This document shows, one piece after another, positions 7,530 through 16,566 of a stretch of DNA of 64,000 nt. The position numbers were made by a program, and so were the translations under genes. This stretch comes from an uncultured Bacteroides sp. Lineage in GTDB: Bacteria > Bacteroidota > Bacteroidia > Bacteroidales > Bacteroidaceae. Positions within the stretch are counted from its first letter, which is position 1. Each line of letters opens with the position of its first letter. The notes beneath the pieces are model-generated. The model had not been told where the DNA came from, did not search any database, and worked only from the letters and a program-made list of their open reading frames with translations. The stretch is from NCBI GenBank assembly GCA_900552075.1, contig URYL01000005.1, positions 1-64,000 of the forward strand. The letters are read 5' to 3'.

Positions 7530-8918
7530 TTATTTGGCCAGGCTGTACACAATATCCATAATCTGCTTGCCCAATTCTTCCGCAGCCTCCATAGTAGAAG
7601 CTTCTGAATAGACACGGATAATCGGTTCCGTATTGCTCTTGCGGAGGTGTACCCACTTGTCAGGAAAATCAATCTTCACTCCGTCGATATCATTGATTTC
7701 TTCGTTCTTGTACAATTCTTTCACCTTCGCCAGAATAGCGTCTACATCCGTTTCCGGAGTCAGATCAATACGGTTCTTGGCAATGAAATAGTTCGGATAA
7801 GTGGCCCGCAGTTCGCTTACCTTCTTTCCTTCATGTGCCAGATGACTCAGGAACAGAGCGATACCTACCAGAGCATCCCGTCCGTAATGAGATTCCGGAT
7901 AAATCACGCCACCGTTTCCTTCTCCACCAATCACTGCATGAGTGGCTTTCATCTTGGCTACCACATTGACTTCACCTACCGCAGAAGCATTGTATTCCAT
8001 GCCATACTTGCGGGTCACGTCACGTAACGCACGGGTAGAGCTCAAGTTGGATACTGTATTACCCGGCGTATGTTTCAACACATAATCGGCCACAGTAACC
8101 AATGTATATTCTTCTCCGTACATGGCTCCATTCTCGCAGATAATAGCCAGACGGTCTACATCCGGGTCTACAACAAAAGCCACGTCACACGTACCTTTCT
8201 TCATCAAACCCATGATGTCGCCCAGATTCTTTTCCAACGGTTCCGGATTGTGCTGGAAATCGCCTGTCGGTTCGCAGTACAACTTTTCTACGTGCTGTAC
8301 ACCCAGCTGTGCCAGCAACTGAGGGAGAATGATACCTCCCACTGAGTTTACACAGTCGATAGCCACGCGGAAGTTAGCCTTACGGATAGCCTCCACGTCC
8401 ACCAGCTTCAATGCCAATACACTGTCGATGTGTTTTTGGTTATATGTATTGTCTTCACGGTATTTACCGAGATGGTCTACATCGGCAAATTCAAATTCTT
8501 CGGCAGCAGCAATGCGCAGCACTTCGTTACCTTCGGCTGCATTCAGGAATTCTCCATGCTCGTTCAACAGCTTCAGGGCATTCCATTGTCTCGGATTATG
8601 ACTTGCAGTCAAAATAATTCCACCGCAGGCCCCTTCCATGGTTACCGCCAGTTCTGTGGTCGGAGTAGACGCCAGTCCGATGTTCACCACATCGAATCCC
8701 ATTCCCATCAGCGTACCACAAACCACATTTTTTACCATTTCCCCGGAGATACGGGCATCACGACCTACTACAATTTTATTGCTCTTGATGGTCGTAGTTT
8801 TCCGAATCAATGTGGCATAGGCGGAAGTGAATTTCACAATGTCCAACGGATTCAATCCTTCACCAGCATGGCCGCCTATTGTACCACGAATGCCGGAAAT
8901 AGATTTAATTAATGTCAT
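7530..8918 (-). CDS. glmM: Phosphoglucosamine mutase (GlmM-type phosphohexomutase)
   Basis: This 462-residue alpha-D-phosphohexomutase has the active-site phosphoserine motif TASHNP (Ser106), the metal-binding DPDVDR motif (Asp252, 254, 256), the sugar-binding GEGNGG loop and the C-terminal phosphate-binding RKSNTEPIIRVY segment. It most likely converts glucosamine-6-phosphate to glucosamine-1-phosphate for UDP-GlcNAc, feeding peptidoglycan and lipid A. A phosphomannomutase activity cannot be excluded from sequence alone. It is the last gene of the leftward run nrnA-like, DUF4827 lipoprotein, glmM, with 25 bp separating it from the lipoprotein gene. Confidence 0.85.
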   Translation of the reverse strand: MTLIKSISGIRGTIGGHAGEGLNPLDIVKFTSAYATLIRKTTTIKSNKIVVGRDARISGEMVKNVVCGTLMGMGFDVVNIGLASTPTTELAVTMEGACGGIILTASHNPRQWNALKLLNEHGEFLNAAEGNEVLRIAAAEEFEFADVDHLGKYREDNTYNQKHIDSVLALKLVDVEAIRKANFRVAIDCVNSVGGIILPQLLAQLGVQHVEKLYCEPTGDFQHNPEPLEKNLGDIMGLMKKGTCDVAFVVDPDVDRLAIICENGAMYGEEYTLVTVADYVLKHTPGNTVSNLSSTRALRDVTRKYGMEYNASAVGEVNVVAKMKATHAVIGGEGNGGVIYPESHYGRDALVGIALFLSHLAHEGKKVSELRATYPNYFIAKNRIDLTPETDVDAILAKVKELYKNEEINDIDGVKIDFPDKWVHLRKSNTEPIIRVYSEASTMEAAEELGKQIMDIVYSLAK

Positions 8919-8943
8919 AAATAAAAGGTTTTAATTATTTAGG

Positions 8944-9612
8944 TTATCTTGTCATGTTATAGGTTATCTCATAAAAGCAGGGATACACTGCCTGCGTGGC
9001 AGAAGCAGTTCCTTCACTGTGCGGTAGAATCAGTTTCACACGAGCAATTTTCTCTGAGTCATTCGTCCGCCCAGGCTTCAAGTAACGCAACGGAATCAGC
9101 CAACCAGAAGGTACAGCTACCGTGTTATACATCCCATACATACTATACGAATCACTGCGTGTAAATGAAGCGGAATAGGTTCCCCCACTGATTGTCAATT
9201 TAAAATCCTCTCCATTAATCGTATAAGAAGGATTAGCTACATGCATGTTAGCCATCAAAGTATCACCGGCTGTGAACCCCACATCCGTTCTGGTCTGAAG
9301 AGCCACTTCCACAAAACGGGCCACCATGTCATAGGTACCGTTTCCCAGCACTTCTTTACCCGGGCCACGGCTATCCACATGCATATACACTCCGCTTTCT
9401 TCCAGTAACACATATTCATTCTCCTTCGTCGTAGAATCTTGCGCTGCAAAATCCGCTTCCGAAATCACTTGGATATCATTCTCCACAATATACTTATTGA
9501 TGGCATCCGCCTCTTCTTCCTTCCTTTCAGCGTATGTTTTCCCATTGTTACAGCTTTGCAAAGCAAACATCATCAGGCCCATCAAAGCCAAGAGCAAATA
9601 GTTTTTTTTCAT
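8944..9612 (-). CDS. DUF4827-type lipoprotein
   Basis: From the ATG at 9610-9612 the 222-residue product begins with a lipoprotein signal (MKKNYLLLALMGLMMFALQSC), placing the lipidated Cys at residue 21. The longer frame upstream adds 24 residues before this signal and is rejected. The mature part looks like the Bacteroidales DUF4827 family, which has an FKBP-like fold in outline, including ESGVYMHVDSRGPG and a C-terminal YEITYNM strand. Function is not known to me. It sits between the DHH phosphoesterase gene and glmM, an order I recall from other Bacteroides genomes, and is probably co-transcribed with glmM. Confidence 0.75.
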   Translation of the reverse strand: MKKNYLLLALMGLMMFALQSCNNGKTYAERKEEEADAINKYIVENDIQVISEADFAAQDSTTKENEYVLLEESGVYMHVDSRGPGKEVLGNGTYDMVARFVEVALQTRTDVGFTAGDTLMANMHVANPSYTINGEDFKLTISGGTYSASFTRSDSYSMYGMYNTVAVPSGWLIPLRYLKPGRTNDSEKIARVKLILPHSEGTASATQAVYPCFYEITYNMTR

Positions 9613-9720
9613 ATTACCTATATATCTTTTTACAAGGGCAAATGTAGTAAAATGTCCCCAAAACACTCTCTCTATTTTACCCAATTATGTCTAATATTGT
9701 TCAAGAATAAAATTTTTACA

Positions 9721-10758
9721 TTAATTTTTCAATAACAGGCTTTCATATTTCACCAATGCCTGCTTAAACAAATCAATGGCTTCATCCATGCTGCCATAGA
9801 ACTCTCCACCCGACGCGTTCAGATGACCACCTCCATTAAAGAATTCTGCAGCCACTTTGTTACAAGGGAATGCCCCTACCGAACGAAGCGATACTTTAAT
9901 CATATTTTTATCCGTATCTTCCCGCAAGAACACAGAAAAACAGATACCTTTCATCTGAAGCGGCATATTCACAAAACCTTCCGTATCTCCCTTCACATAT
10001 TGGAATTTGCTCTGTTCGTTCTTCGAAAGGCAAATCAGTGCCGAACGGAACTGCGGATACACCTGCATTTTCTCATACAACACATACCCCATCAAGCGAA
10101 GACGGCCTTCAGAGTAGGTATTGAACACCTTCCGGTAGATTTCGTCTTTGTCGATTCCCTTTGAAAGCAGTTCACCAATGATGAAGTAAATCTCACGGTT
10201 GTTGGAATTGTAGGTAAAACCTCCCGTATCCGTCATCATCCCAGTATAAATACATTCAGCACCCTCCAAGGTTATGTCATCAAAACATCCCAAACGGCAA
10301 ATCAAACGGAAAATCAATTCAGAAGTCGAAGAGATTTCCGGATGGGAAATGGTCACCCGGCAGAAAGGTTCCGGATTCAAGTGATGGTCAATCATCACCT
10401 TCCGGCCCGGCGCTTCCCGCACCGCATCCGCCATCTGGTCAATTCGCGACAAGGCATTGAAATCCAAGCAACAAATCACATCGGCCTCCGCAATCAGCTT
10501 ATTGGCAAACTCTGCATATTTATCATAACGGATAATGTCTTTCGCTCCGGGCATCCAGCGCAAAAAGTCGGGAAATGCATTCGGTACAATTACATTGACT
10601 GTTTTCTCATGTACCGACAGGAAATGATACAACCCCAACGAAGAGCCGAGTGCGTCACCGTCGGGAGAGACGTGCGTGACAATCACTATTTTATCAGCCC
10701 GATCGAAATAGGTTTCCACCTTATCGATATTGGCCTGAAGAATCACCTTTGACAACAT
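9721..10758 (-). CDS. DHH/DHHA1 phosphoesterase, NrnA-like
   Basis: Starting at the ATG at 10756-10758 gives 345 residues. A longer frame adds 15 lysine-rich residues and overlaps the -7 promoter box, so I reject it. Motifs seen: DGDALGS, the single-Asp motif CLDFNAL, the DHH motif in MIDHHLNP, and a C-terminal DHHA1 GGGHLNASGG. NrnA-type enzymes degrade nanoRNA or cyclic dinucleotide products and dephosphorylate pAp; which of these applies here is not decidable from sequence. A TACTTTTG box (10793-10800, minus strand) supplies a promoter within the comEC 3' spacer. Confidence 0.85.
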   Translation of the reverse strand: MLSKVILQANIDKVETYFDRADKIVIVTHVSPDGDALGSSLGLYHFLSVHEKTVNVIVPNAFPDFLRWMPGAKDIIRYDKYAEFANKLIAEADVICCLDFNALSRIDQMADAVREAPGRKVMIDHHLNPEPFCRVTISHPEISSTSELIFRLICRLGCFDDITLEGAECIYTGMMTDTGGFTYNSNNREIYFIIGELLSKGIDKDEIYRKVFNTYSEGRLRLMGYVLYEKMQVYPQFRSALICLSKNEQSKFQYVKGDTEGFVNMPLQMKGICFSVFLREDTDKNMIKVSLRSVGAFPCNKVAAEFFNGGGHLNASGGEFYGSMDEAIDLFKQALVKYESLLLKN

Positions 10759-10792
10759 ATTCTTTTTCTTAAGCTTATACTTTTTGAAGGAG

Positions 10793-10800
10793 CAAAAGTA
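10793..10800 (-). promoter_or_regulatory. -7 element of the NrnA-like gene
   Basis: Minus-strand TACTTTTG fits TAnnTTTG, 34 nt before the ATG at 10758. The -33 box is weak and would fall in the comEC stop region. Confidence 0.45.
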
Positions 10801-10818
10801 CAAATTTATTTTCAGAAA

Positions 10819-12792
10819 CTACAGTTCTATGGAATAAGAACCTTGCACAGAAAGGTCGGTATAAGATATTTTAAGTAATTGACATTCTTTTATCCACATT
10901 TCCCGGTAACCGTCGCTCAACGAAGCATCCAGAATGACCTTCCGGATGGCAAATAATTTGTTCAGATGTGAAGGTCGGCCTTTAAATCCCTTGCAGATAT
11001 AGACATAATCCAATGGCAGGCGTCGCGATGCCTCACATGTATTCCACAACCCGTCCTTCAGGACACCAATACACAAGGAACCGATGCACATCAGTCCGGA
11101 TTCAGACCTATGAGCAGAAACAATATGTCCTTTACGGGTATAGACCTCCGCACGGGAAAAATACAAATACGCAGAGTCCGGGCGCAGACAAGCCAGACAG
11201 ACATTTATGGCAAACAGATTGCAGACCACCCCTAATGAAATCCAGTGCCAGGCCCTACGGTTGGTACCGGCCGACCAGCAAAGATAGAAGCAAATTAAGA
11301 TTCCGGCCAACAGAAAAGCTTGCCCGGCAGACAAATAAACCGACGCAATCTGAGAACCAGACAAGCCCTGCACCCCTCTCATGGCTGCGTTGAGCAGCTG
11401 CGTCGTAACATCCAGTAGAGCCACAACCCCACTTCCTACCCAGGGAACCCAAGAAAAGCCCAAAGCCGTCAACGCCAGTATCAGGATACATATAGCCAGC
11501 GGAGAAACTATCAAATTAGCGAGCAGAAAATACGTCGGGAAAGTACCAAAATAGCAAAGAACAAAAGGCAAGGTACCCAGCTGAGCCGATGCTGACAAAC
11601 AAAGCAGGTTCCACCCATAACGAAGCAAGCGGTTCCGTACCTGTAACAAGTGTGCACACAGCGGATAAAACGCCAAAATGGAAAATACGGCTGCAAATGA
11701 CAACTGAAAACTGAGGTCGAACAAAAAGAACGGATTATAGCACAGCATCAAGAAAGCGGCCAGCACCAGCGAATGAAAACCAGAGAAACGCTCTTCGGTA
11801 CAAAAAGAAGCCAAGGCATACAGGCTGAACATCACCACTGCCCGCATCACCGAAGAACTCAACCCTGAGATAAAAGCAAATCCCCACAACAAAGCCACCA
11901 CCAGCAACATCCGTACCTGACGTCCATACCTCCAATAGGTCAGAGGGTACAACACAAGCAAAAGGAATCCCGAAAGAATGCCTACATGCAGTCCGGACAA
12001 GGCCAGCACATGACTGGCCCCTGCCACACTATACACTTGCTTCAAATCCGCACCCAACTCGCTCTTGTCTCCAATGGTCAGGGCCGAAACCACGGCCTGC
12101 ACGTCTTCCTCCAAGTGCCAGCTCCGGTAAACTTCCACGACCTTCTGCTGGCAGATCCGGGCCTGCTGCGTCCACGTCAGTGTACGGGGACGGCCCGTAC
12201 ACCTCCAGTTACCAGCATACGCTAACCCCGTTCCGCTGACGCCTTTCCGCATCAAATACTCCCCATAATCAAACCCAGTCAGCGTTTTTTCCGAGAAAGG
12301 ACGTGAAATCTTCGCATAAAAGCAAAGCGTGTCACCACATGCCAGCGGCCCTGCCAAAGAATCCGGCAGCCAAGACAGAAGAATGTTCCGGTCTATCCGC
12401 TGCCACCGTTTTCCACCGATGTGCCTTCCTTTCACATAAACTTCCGCCCGTAAGGTTTTTCCCCTCACTTCGGGTACCGTCTCCACAATTCCTTTATAAA
12501 CCTGCGCTTCCTCCTCCCATGCATACCCTACACAATCCCGCTGGTAAACCACCAAAAGACCTCCCAATAAGAAAAAAGCCAGCCCGACTACTCCTCCGAA
12601 AAACCAACGCCATCGCCAGGAAAATCCTGAGAGCAGCGCCGTACACAACAAAAGGCATCCCACTCCCAATCCTGTCCAGAAAGGCCACACAATACCTTCC
12701 GGCAAAAACCTGTCGAATACAAAAATTCCGGTTGCCAGACATACGGTCAACCGGAACAAGGGATACATTATCCAAGAAGGTAAGTTCTTCAA
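10819..12792 (-). CDS. ComEC/Rec2-family membrane protein
   Basis: The 657-residue protein has an N-terminal hydrophobic pair followed by an OB-like DUF4131 region (about 30-200) and a multi-helix Competence domain (about 230-510) with the hallmark HVLALSGLHVGILSGF and the SSVMRAVVMFSLY segment. In naturally competent bacteria ComEC forms the inner-membrane DNA channel. The C-terminal metallo-beta-lactamase-like domain found in full-length ComEC is absent; about 130 residues of other sequence follow the last helix. It overlaps nothing and lies 3 bp after rpe, so the two are co-transcribed. No other competence gene is in this window. Confidence 0.85.
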   Translation of the reverse strand: MKNLPSWIMYPLFRLTVCLATGIFVFDRFLPEGIVWPFWTGLGVGCLLLCTALLSGFSWRWRWFFGGVVGLAFFLLGGLLVVYQRDCVGYAWEEEAQVYKGIVETVPEVRGKTLRAEVYVKGRHIGGKRWQRIDRNILLSWLPDSLAGPLACGDTLCFYAKISRPFSEKTLTGFDYGEYLMRKGVSGTGLAYAGNWRCTGRPRTLTWTQQARICQQKVVEVYRSWHLEEDVQAVVSALTIGDKSELGADLKQVYSVAGASHVLALSGLHVGILSGFLLLVLYPLTYWRYGRQVRMLLVVALLWGFAFISGLSSSVMRAVVMFSLYALASFCTEERFSGFHSLVLAAFLMLCYNPFFLFDLSFQLSFAAVFSILAFYPLCAHLLQVRNRLLRYGWNLLCLSASAQLGTLPFVLCYFGTFPTYFLLANLIVSPLAICILILALTALGFSWVPWVGSGVVALLDVTTQLLNAAMRGVQGLSGSQIASVYLSAGQAFLLAGILICFYLCWSAGTNRRAWHWISLGVVCNLFAINVCLACLRPDSAYLYFSRAEVYTRKGHIVSAHRSESGLMCIGSLCIGVLKDGLWNTCEASRRLPLDYVYICKGFKGRPSHLNKLFAIRKVILDASLSDGYREMWIKECQLLKISYTDLSVQGSYSIEL

Positions 12793-12795
12793 TAT

Positions 12796-13452
12796 TTATT
12801 CTGCACTTTTCAACTGATGAATGGTCTCCAACATATCCGGTGCACGAAAGACCGAGTTTCCGGCCACCAGCACATCCACCCCCGCCTGTTTCAGCAAAGG
12901 CGCATTCTGTACATTGACCCCTCCATCCACTTCTATCAGAGTAGAAGCATGACAACGGGTAATCATTTCACGTAGCTGGGTGATTTTTTTGAAGGTATTC
13001 GGTATGAATTTCTGCCCGCCAAATCCAGGATTTACACTCATCAGCAGTACCATATCCACATCCGTGATGATATCCTCCAACATGGAAACCGGAGTGGCCG
13101 GATTCAATGTCACCCCTGCCTTCATCCCCGCTTCCTTTATTTGTTGCACCACCCGATGCAAATGTGGACAAGCTTCATAATGCACATTCATCATCATGGC
13201 TCCCAGGCCCTTCACTTCATGAATGAATTTTTCCGGCTGTACAATCATCAGATGCACATCCAAAGGTTTCTGGCTAAGCTCTGCCACATATTTCAATACA
13301 GGAAAACCAAACGAAATGTTGGGCACAAACACGCCATCCATAATATCCAGATGCAACCAGTCTGCCTCACTTCGGTTAATTTTCTCCAAGTCACTCTTCA
13401 AATCCGCAAAATTTGCAGAAAGCAAAGAAGGAGCTACTTTCATATCTTTCAT
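12796..13452 (-). CDS. rpe: Ribulose-phosphate 3-epimerase
   Basis: This 218-residue TIM-barrel enzyme interconverts D-ribulose 5-phosphate and D-xylulose 5-phosphate in the pentose phosphate pathway. Family motifs are clear: APSLLSANF, LHLDIMDGVFVPNISFG with metal-binding His and Asp, MSVNPGFGGQKF, and EVDGGVN. The start may be the ATG at 13452 or the one three codons later (MKVAPSLL). A TATCTTTG box on the minus strand (13485-13492) lies about 33 nt upstream. comEC follows after 3 bp. Confidence 0.95.
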   Translation of the reverse strand: MKDMKVAPSLLSANFADLKSDLEKINRSEADWLHLDIMDGVFVPNISFGFPVLKYVAELSQKPLDVHLMIVQPEKFIHEVKGLGAMMMNVHYEACPHLHRVVQQIKEAGMKAGVTLNPATPVSMLEDIITDVDMVLLMSVNPGFGGQKFIPNTFKKITQLREMITRCHASTLIEVDGGVNVQNAPLLKQAGVDVLVAGNSVFRAPDMLETIHQLKSAE

Positions 13453-13484
13453 TGATTTATTTTACTAATCTCACTTATGTACAA

Positions 13485-13492
13485 CAAAGATA
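13485..13492 (-). promoter_or_regulatory. -7 element of rpe-comEC
   Basis: Minus-strand TATCTTTG fits TAnnTTTG at a suitable distance from the rpe start. The -33 region is poor. Confidence 0.45.
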
Positions 13493-13516
13493 GGCATATT
13501 TTTCAATAAATCAACA

Positions 13517-14857
13517 TTATTTGGTCACATTCACACGCAGTCCCAGTTGCAAATTGAAATTAAAAGGATGCTCCTTCCGTATCGTTTCCACTCCACTATG
13601 GTCATCAAAATAATAGGCCACACCTGGCTCTATATAAATTCCCCACCGTGAGGTAAAGTTCACCTGTGCGCCTGCAGCTGCCGCAACCGACCACTGCAAG
13701 GGTTTCACATCCAACGAAACATGTTCAGTCACATGACTTCCCCCATTGGTCACTGTCACCGTTTCCAATTTCCCCGATACACATTTTTCCATAGCTCCTC
13801 CTGCCGAAGCATAGATTGAAAGCCAGTTGTTTTTCCAAATGGAACGATGCAGTTTTACCGGAATCCCAATATAATGCAATTTCTGAGTTTCTTCCACATA
13901 CGATTTAGAACCAGAATGGATATCAGAAGAAAGCAACGTATAATTCAGTCCTGTTTCCAATGCCCAATCCTCCTGAAAATGCCAGGCAACCGAAAAGCCA
14001 ACCGTCACCGGCATGTGGTGTTTCACGCTGGTCTGAGGAGTCTGAATCGCATTTTCCAACAGTACCTGACTGTAAGCCAGTCCACTGTTTTCTGTCGGAG
14101 AGATAGGCGAAGCAGAAACCGTGCGATAAGCGGAGCGTGACACGAAACTTCCCATTCCGTCAAAAGTATTCAATGCACTGTAGGGCGTATTTCCCGCTCC
14201 CACTCCGATAGAGAAACCCGAAGATTGGAGTGTTTTTCCCTTTGCAGCCACGGCATTCTGTTTCATACGCTTTTGGTCGGCAACCCGTTGTTGCTGCAAT
14301 TGACGATTACGGCTTTGCGTGGCCTGTACCGTTGTCCGACTCTGTTCAGGTCCCTCTTCTATCGCCTCTGCCGGATGTCCATTTTCCACCGAAGGCACTG
14401 ACTCAACCGACAAAAGGTCGACCGTTTCCGGTATCCGTCCCACTTCTTCTTCCACACTTCTTCGCAGGGAGGCAGACGGCACAGCACGAATGGAAACCGG
14501 TTGTACGGAAGGTTGCTCCCCGCCGTTTTCCAGACCGAACGCATCCGCTATCCGCTCCTCGACCCTCACCGGTTCAGTTTCCGGTAAAGGTGTATTCCCC
14601 ACCTCCACAGCCAGCTCCTGCTGTTGGAAATCAGCCTCCGGCGAAGACCAGAACCAATACGTCAAGGAAGACACCAGCAGCACCAACACTGAGGCAGCGG
14701 CTGCTACTTGCCAGCGTCTCCAGATTGGAATCACCTTAGGAGCTTTCTGCACCTCCAGCTCTCTGGACAGTGTATCCCAGAGACCTTCAGGAAGAGGTTC
14801 AGTATATCCCTCCATCCGGCTACGTAAATGATCAATCCACTCTTTCTCGTCCTTCAT
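13517..14857 (-). CDS. Dual-membrane anti-sigma factor (N-terminal anti-sigma, C-terminal beta-barrel)
   Basis: The 446-residue protein has three parts. Residues 1-47 are a charged cytoplasmic segment typical of anti-sigma N-termini (WIDHLRSRMEGY..LWDTLSREL). One membrane helix spans about 50-70 (AAAASVLVLLVSSLTYWFW). A low-complexity, Pro/Glu/Gln-rich linker of about 140 residues (71-212) leads to a C-terminal porin-like beta-barrel domain (about 213-446). The gene starts 3 bp after an ECF sigma gene. This matches the architecture of the Dma (dual membrane-spanning anti-sigma) family described in B. thetaiotaomicron, where the linker crosses the periplasm and the barrel sits in the outer membrane. 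The signal it senses is unknown here. Confidence 0.8.
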   Translation of the reverse strand: MKDEKEWIDHLRSRMEGYTEPLPEGLWDTLSRELEVQKAPKVIPIWRRWQVAAAASVLVLLVSSLTYWFWSSPEADFQQQELAVEVGNTPLPETEPVRVEERIADAFGLENGGEQPSVQPVSIRAVPSASLRRSVEEEVGRIPETVDLLSVESVPSVENGHPAEAIEEGPEQSRTTVQATQSRNRQLQQQRVADQKRMKQNAVAAKGKTLQSSGFSIGVGAGNTPYSALNTFDGMGSFVSRSAYRTVSASPISPTENSGLAYSQVLLENAIQTPQTSVKHHMPVTVGFSVAWHFQEDWALETGLNYTLLSSDIHSGSKSYVEETQKLHYIGIPVKLHRSIWKNNWLSIYASAGGAMEKCVSGKLETVTVTNGGSHVTEHVSLDVKPLQWSVAAAAGAQVNFTSRWGIYIEPGVAYYFDDHSGVETIRKEHPFNFNLQLGLRVNVTK

Positions 14858-14860
14858 TAC

Positions 14861-15403
14861 TTATAACTTCTTTCTATATTCATTTATTCTCTTTGCCAGC
14901 AAGGTCTTTGCCCGATAGAACTGAGAAGAAGACGTATGCTCGGTAATACCCAGCATCTGTGCAATCTCCTTGTGGCTTTTCTCTTCAAACACGTATAAGT
15001 TGAATACCGTACGATACCCGTCCGGAAGGTCCGCAATCATTTTCATCAATACCGACTGAGGGATGTCGCTCATGCCGTCATCCGACTCTTCCGTATCGGG
15101 CAGCTGCTCCATAAGCACCTCCTGCTGGGCCAGCTGATTCTGTTTCCGCAAATACCCCAACGCTTCATTCACCATCACACGCGACAGCCATGCTTTCAAA
15201 GACCCTTTTCCCTGGTAAGTAAATTGACCGATTGATTGGAAAATCCGTATAAAACCATCATGCAACACATCCTCAGCCGCTTCCCGGTCGCCAATGTAAC
15301 GGAGACAAATGGCCATCAACGAGCCTCCATACAGCTCGTACAACTCCTTGCGAGCCTGATTGTCTGCCAGCTTGCATTTCGATGCCAATTCTTCTTCCGT
15401 CAT
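14861..15403 (-). CDS. ECF-type RNA polymerase sigma factor
   Basis: A 180-residue sigma-70 family factor with region 2 (YELYGGSLMAICLRYIGDREAAEDVLHDGFIRIF) and region 4 (LPDGYRTVFNLYVFEEKSHKEIAQMLGI) and no regions 1 or 3, as in ECF factors. It would direct RNA polymerase to stress promoters when released from its partner, the membrane anti-sigma encoded 3 bp downstream. A TATTTTTG box (15444-15451, minus strand) and a perfect 20-bp palindrome (15476-15495) lie upstream. The regulon is not known; the possible ECF-like promoter at 7180-7220 is a candidate member. Confidence 0.9.
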   Translation of the reverse strand: MTEEELASKCKLADNQARKELYELYGGSLMAICLRYIGDREAAEDVLHDGFIRIFQSIGQFTYQGKGSLKAWLSRVMVNEALGYLRKQNQLAQQEVLMEQLPDTEESDDGMSDIPQSVLMKMIADLPDGYRTVFNLYVFEEKSHKEIAQMLGITEHTSSSQFYRAKTLLAKRINEYRKKL

Positions 15404-15443
15404 ATCCAGCTTATCGTGCTTTGATTAATAAATGATGCATGCA

Positions 15444-15451
15444 CAAAAATA
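15444..15451 (-). promoter_or_regulatory. -7 element of the ECF sigma gene
   Basis: Minus-strand TATTTTTG fits TAnnTTTG, about 40 nt before the sigma-factor ATG. A palindrome lies 25 nt upstream of it. Confidence 0.4.
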
Positions 15452-15475
15452 CTGCACCTTTTCCGAATAAAACCT

Positions 15476-15495
15476 CGTTAAAAAGTTTTTTAACG
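15476..15495. promoter_or_regulatory. Perfect palindrome upstream of the ECF sigma gene
   Basis: CGTTAAAAA-GT-TTTTTAACG, a 20-bp inverted repeat with perfect 9-bp arms. It lies upstream of the sigma gene's -7 box, overlapping or just behind the expected -33 region, so it could be an operator. Each arm contains TTTTTAAC, which also resembles an ECF -35 AAC block. Confidence 0.4.
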
Positions 15496-15526
15496 AAAAG
15501 AAAACATTCTAAAAAAAAGAACAAAA

Positions 15527-15556
15527 GGGGTGACAAAAACACCTGATTGCCACCCC
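15527..15556 (-). terminator. Intrinsic terminator of sua5-clc-fmt
   Basis: A 9-bp stem with one mismatch (GGGGTGxCA type), followed on the minus strand by TTTTGTTCTTTTTTTT. It lies 24 nt past the fmt stop. Confidence 0.8.
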
Positions 15557-15579
15557 AGAATAAATATTTTTTCAGCAAG

Positions 15580-16551
15580 TTATTCCACAAAGGAATCTTC
15601 CACATGACGATAGCCACGCAGAAAATCGGCCACATCCATCCGTTTTTTTCCGGCCAGCTGCAACGACAACACACGCAGAAAACCGTCGGTTGAAGCAATA
15701 TGGAAATAAGTTTTCTTGTCTGTCACCACCGTACCCGGTTTCAAGGAATGAGGAGTAAAAACCTTTTCCGTCTCAAAAATCTTCAACGACATGGGAACCA
15801 CTTCTCCCTGATGCAACTCCGTCCATGCGGCTGGATAAGGAGAAAGCCCGCGCACAAAATCATACACTTTCTTCACCCCGGCATTCCAGTCAATACGGCA
15901 GGTCTCCTTGAAAATCTTCGGAGCCGGACGCAATTCTTCTGCCTTGGCCAACTGCTCTTGCGGAATGGTCTTGACATTGCCTTCCAAAATGGCATCCACG
16001 GTTTTCACTACCAGGTCACCACCAAGCCTCATCAGCTTATCGTACACCACTTCCACATTGTCTGTATCGGCAATCGGTATCCGTACCTGATCGATAACCT
16101 CGCCGGTATCAATTTCATGTTTCAGGAAAAAAGTCGTAATTCCAGTTTCAGTCTCTCCGTTGATGACAGCCCAATTGATAGGAGCGGCCCCACGATATTG
16201 CGGCAACAATGATGCATGCAGGTTAAACGTGCCCAGGCGAGGCATGTTCCACACCACTTCCGGCAGCATGCGGAAAGCCACGACAATCTGCAAATCCGCC
16301 TTCAAAGCCCTCAGTTCATCCAGAAACTCTTCGTTTTTCAGCTTTTCCGGCTGAAGCACTTTCAACCCCTGCGACACGGCATACTGTTTCACCGGGCTTG
16401 GCTGAAGCACGCTGCCATGCCGTCCCATCGGCTTGTCGGGCATCGTAATGACCCCCACCACCTGATAACCTCCCTCTACCAGCCGTTTCAAGCTTTCCAC
16501 GGCAAATTCGGGAGTACCCATATATACGATTCGTAAGTCTTTCTTTTCCAT
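15580..16551 (-). CDS. fmt: Methionyl-tRNA formyltransferase
   Basis: The 323-residue enzyme formylates initiator Met-tRNA using 10-formyl-tetrahydrofolate. The N-terminal Rossmann-type catalytic domain shows YMGTPEFAVESL, the HASLLPQYRGAAPINWA signature and the catalytic Asp region EIDTGEVI. The C-terminal OB-like domain (about 205-323) includes RGLSPYPAAWTEL. The gene is the third of a leftward operon: sua5, the CLC transporter gene and fmt are separated by only 12 and 15 bp. A terminator follows at 15527-15556. Confidence 0.95.
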   Translation of the reverse strand: MEKKDLRIVYMGTPEFAVESLKRLVEGGYQVVGVITMPDKPMGRHGSVLQPSPVKQYAVSQGLKVLQPEKLKNEEFLDELRALKADLQIVVAFRMLPEVVWNMPRLGTFNLHASLLPQYRGAAPINWAVINGETETGITTFFLKHEIDTGEVIDQVRIPIADTDNVEVVYDKLMRLGGDLVVKTVDAILEGNVKTIPQEQLAKAEELRPAPKIFKETCRIDWNAGVKKVYDFVRGLSPYPAAWTELHQGEVVPMSLKIFETEKVFTPHSLKPGTVVTDKKTYFHIASTDGFLRVLSLQLAGKKRMDVADFLRGYRHVEDSFVE

Positions 16552-16566
16552 ATTTCTTGTTGTTGT

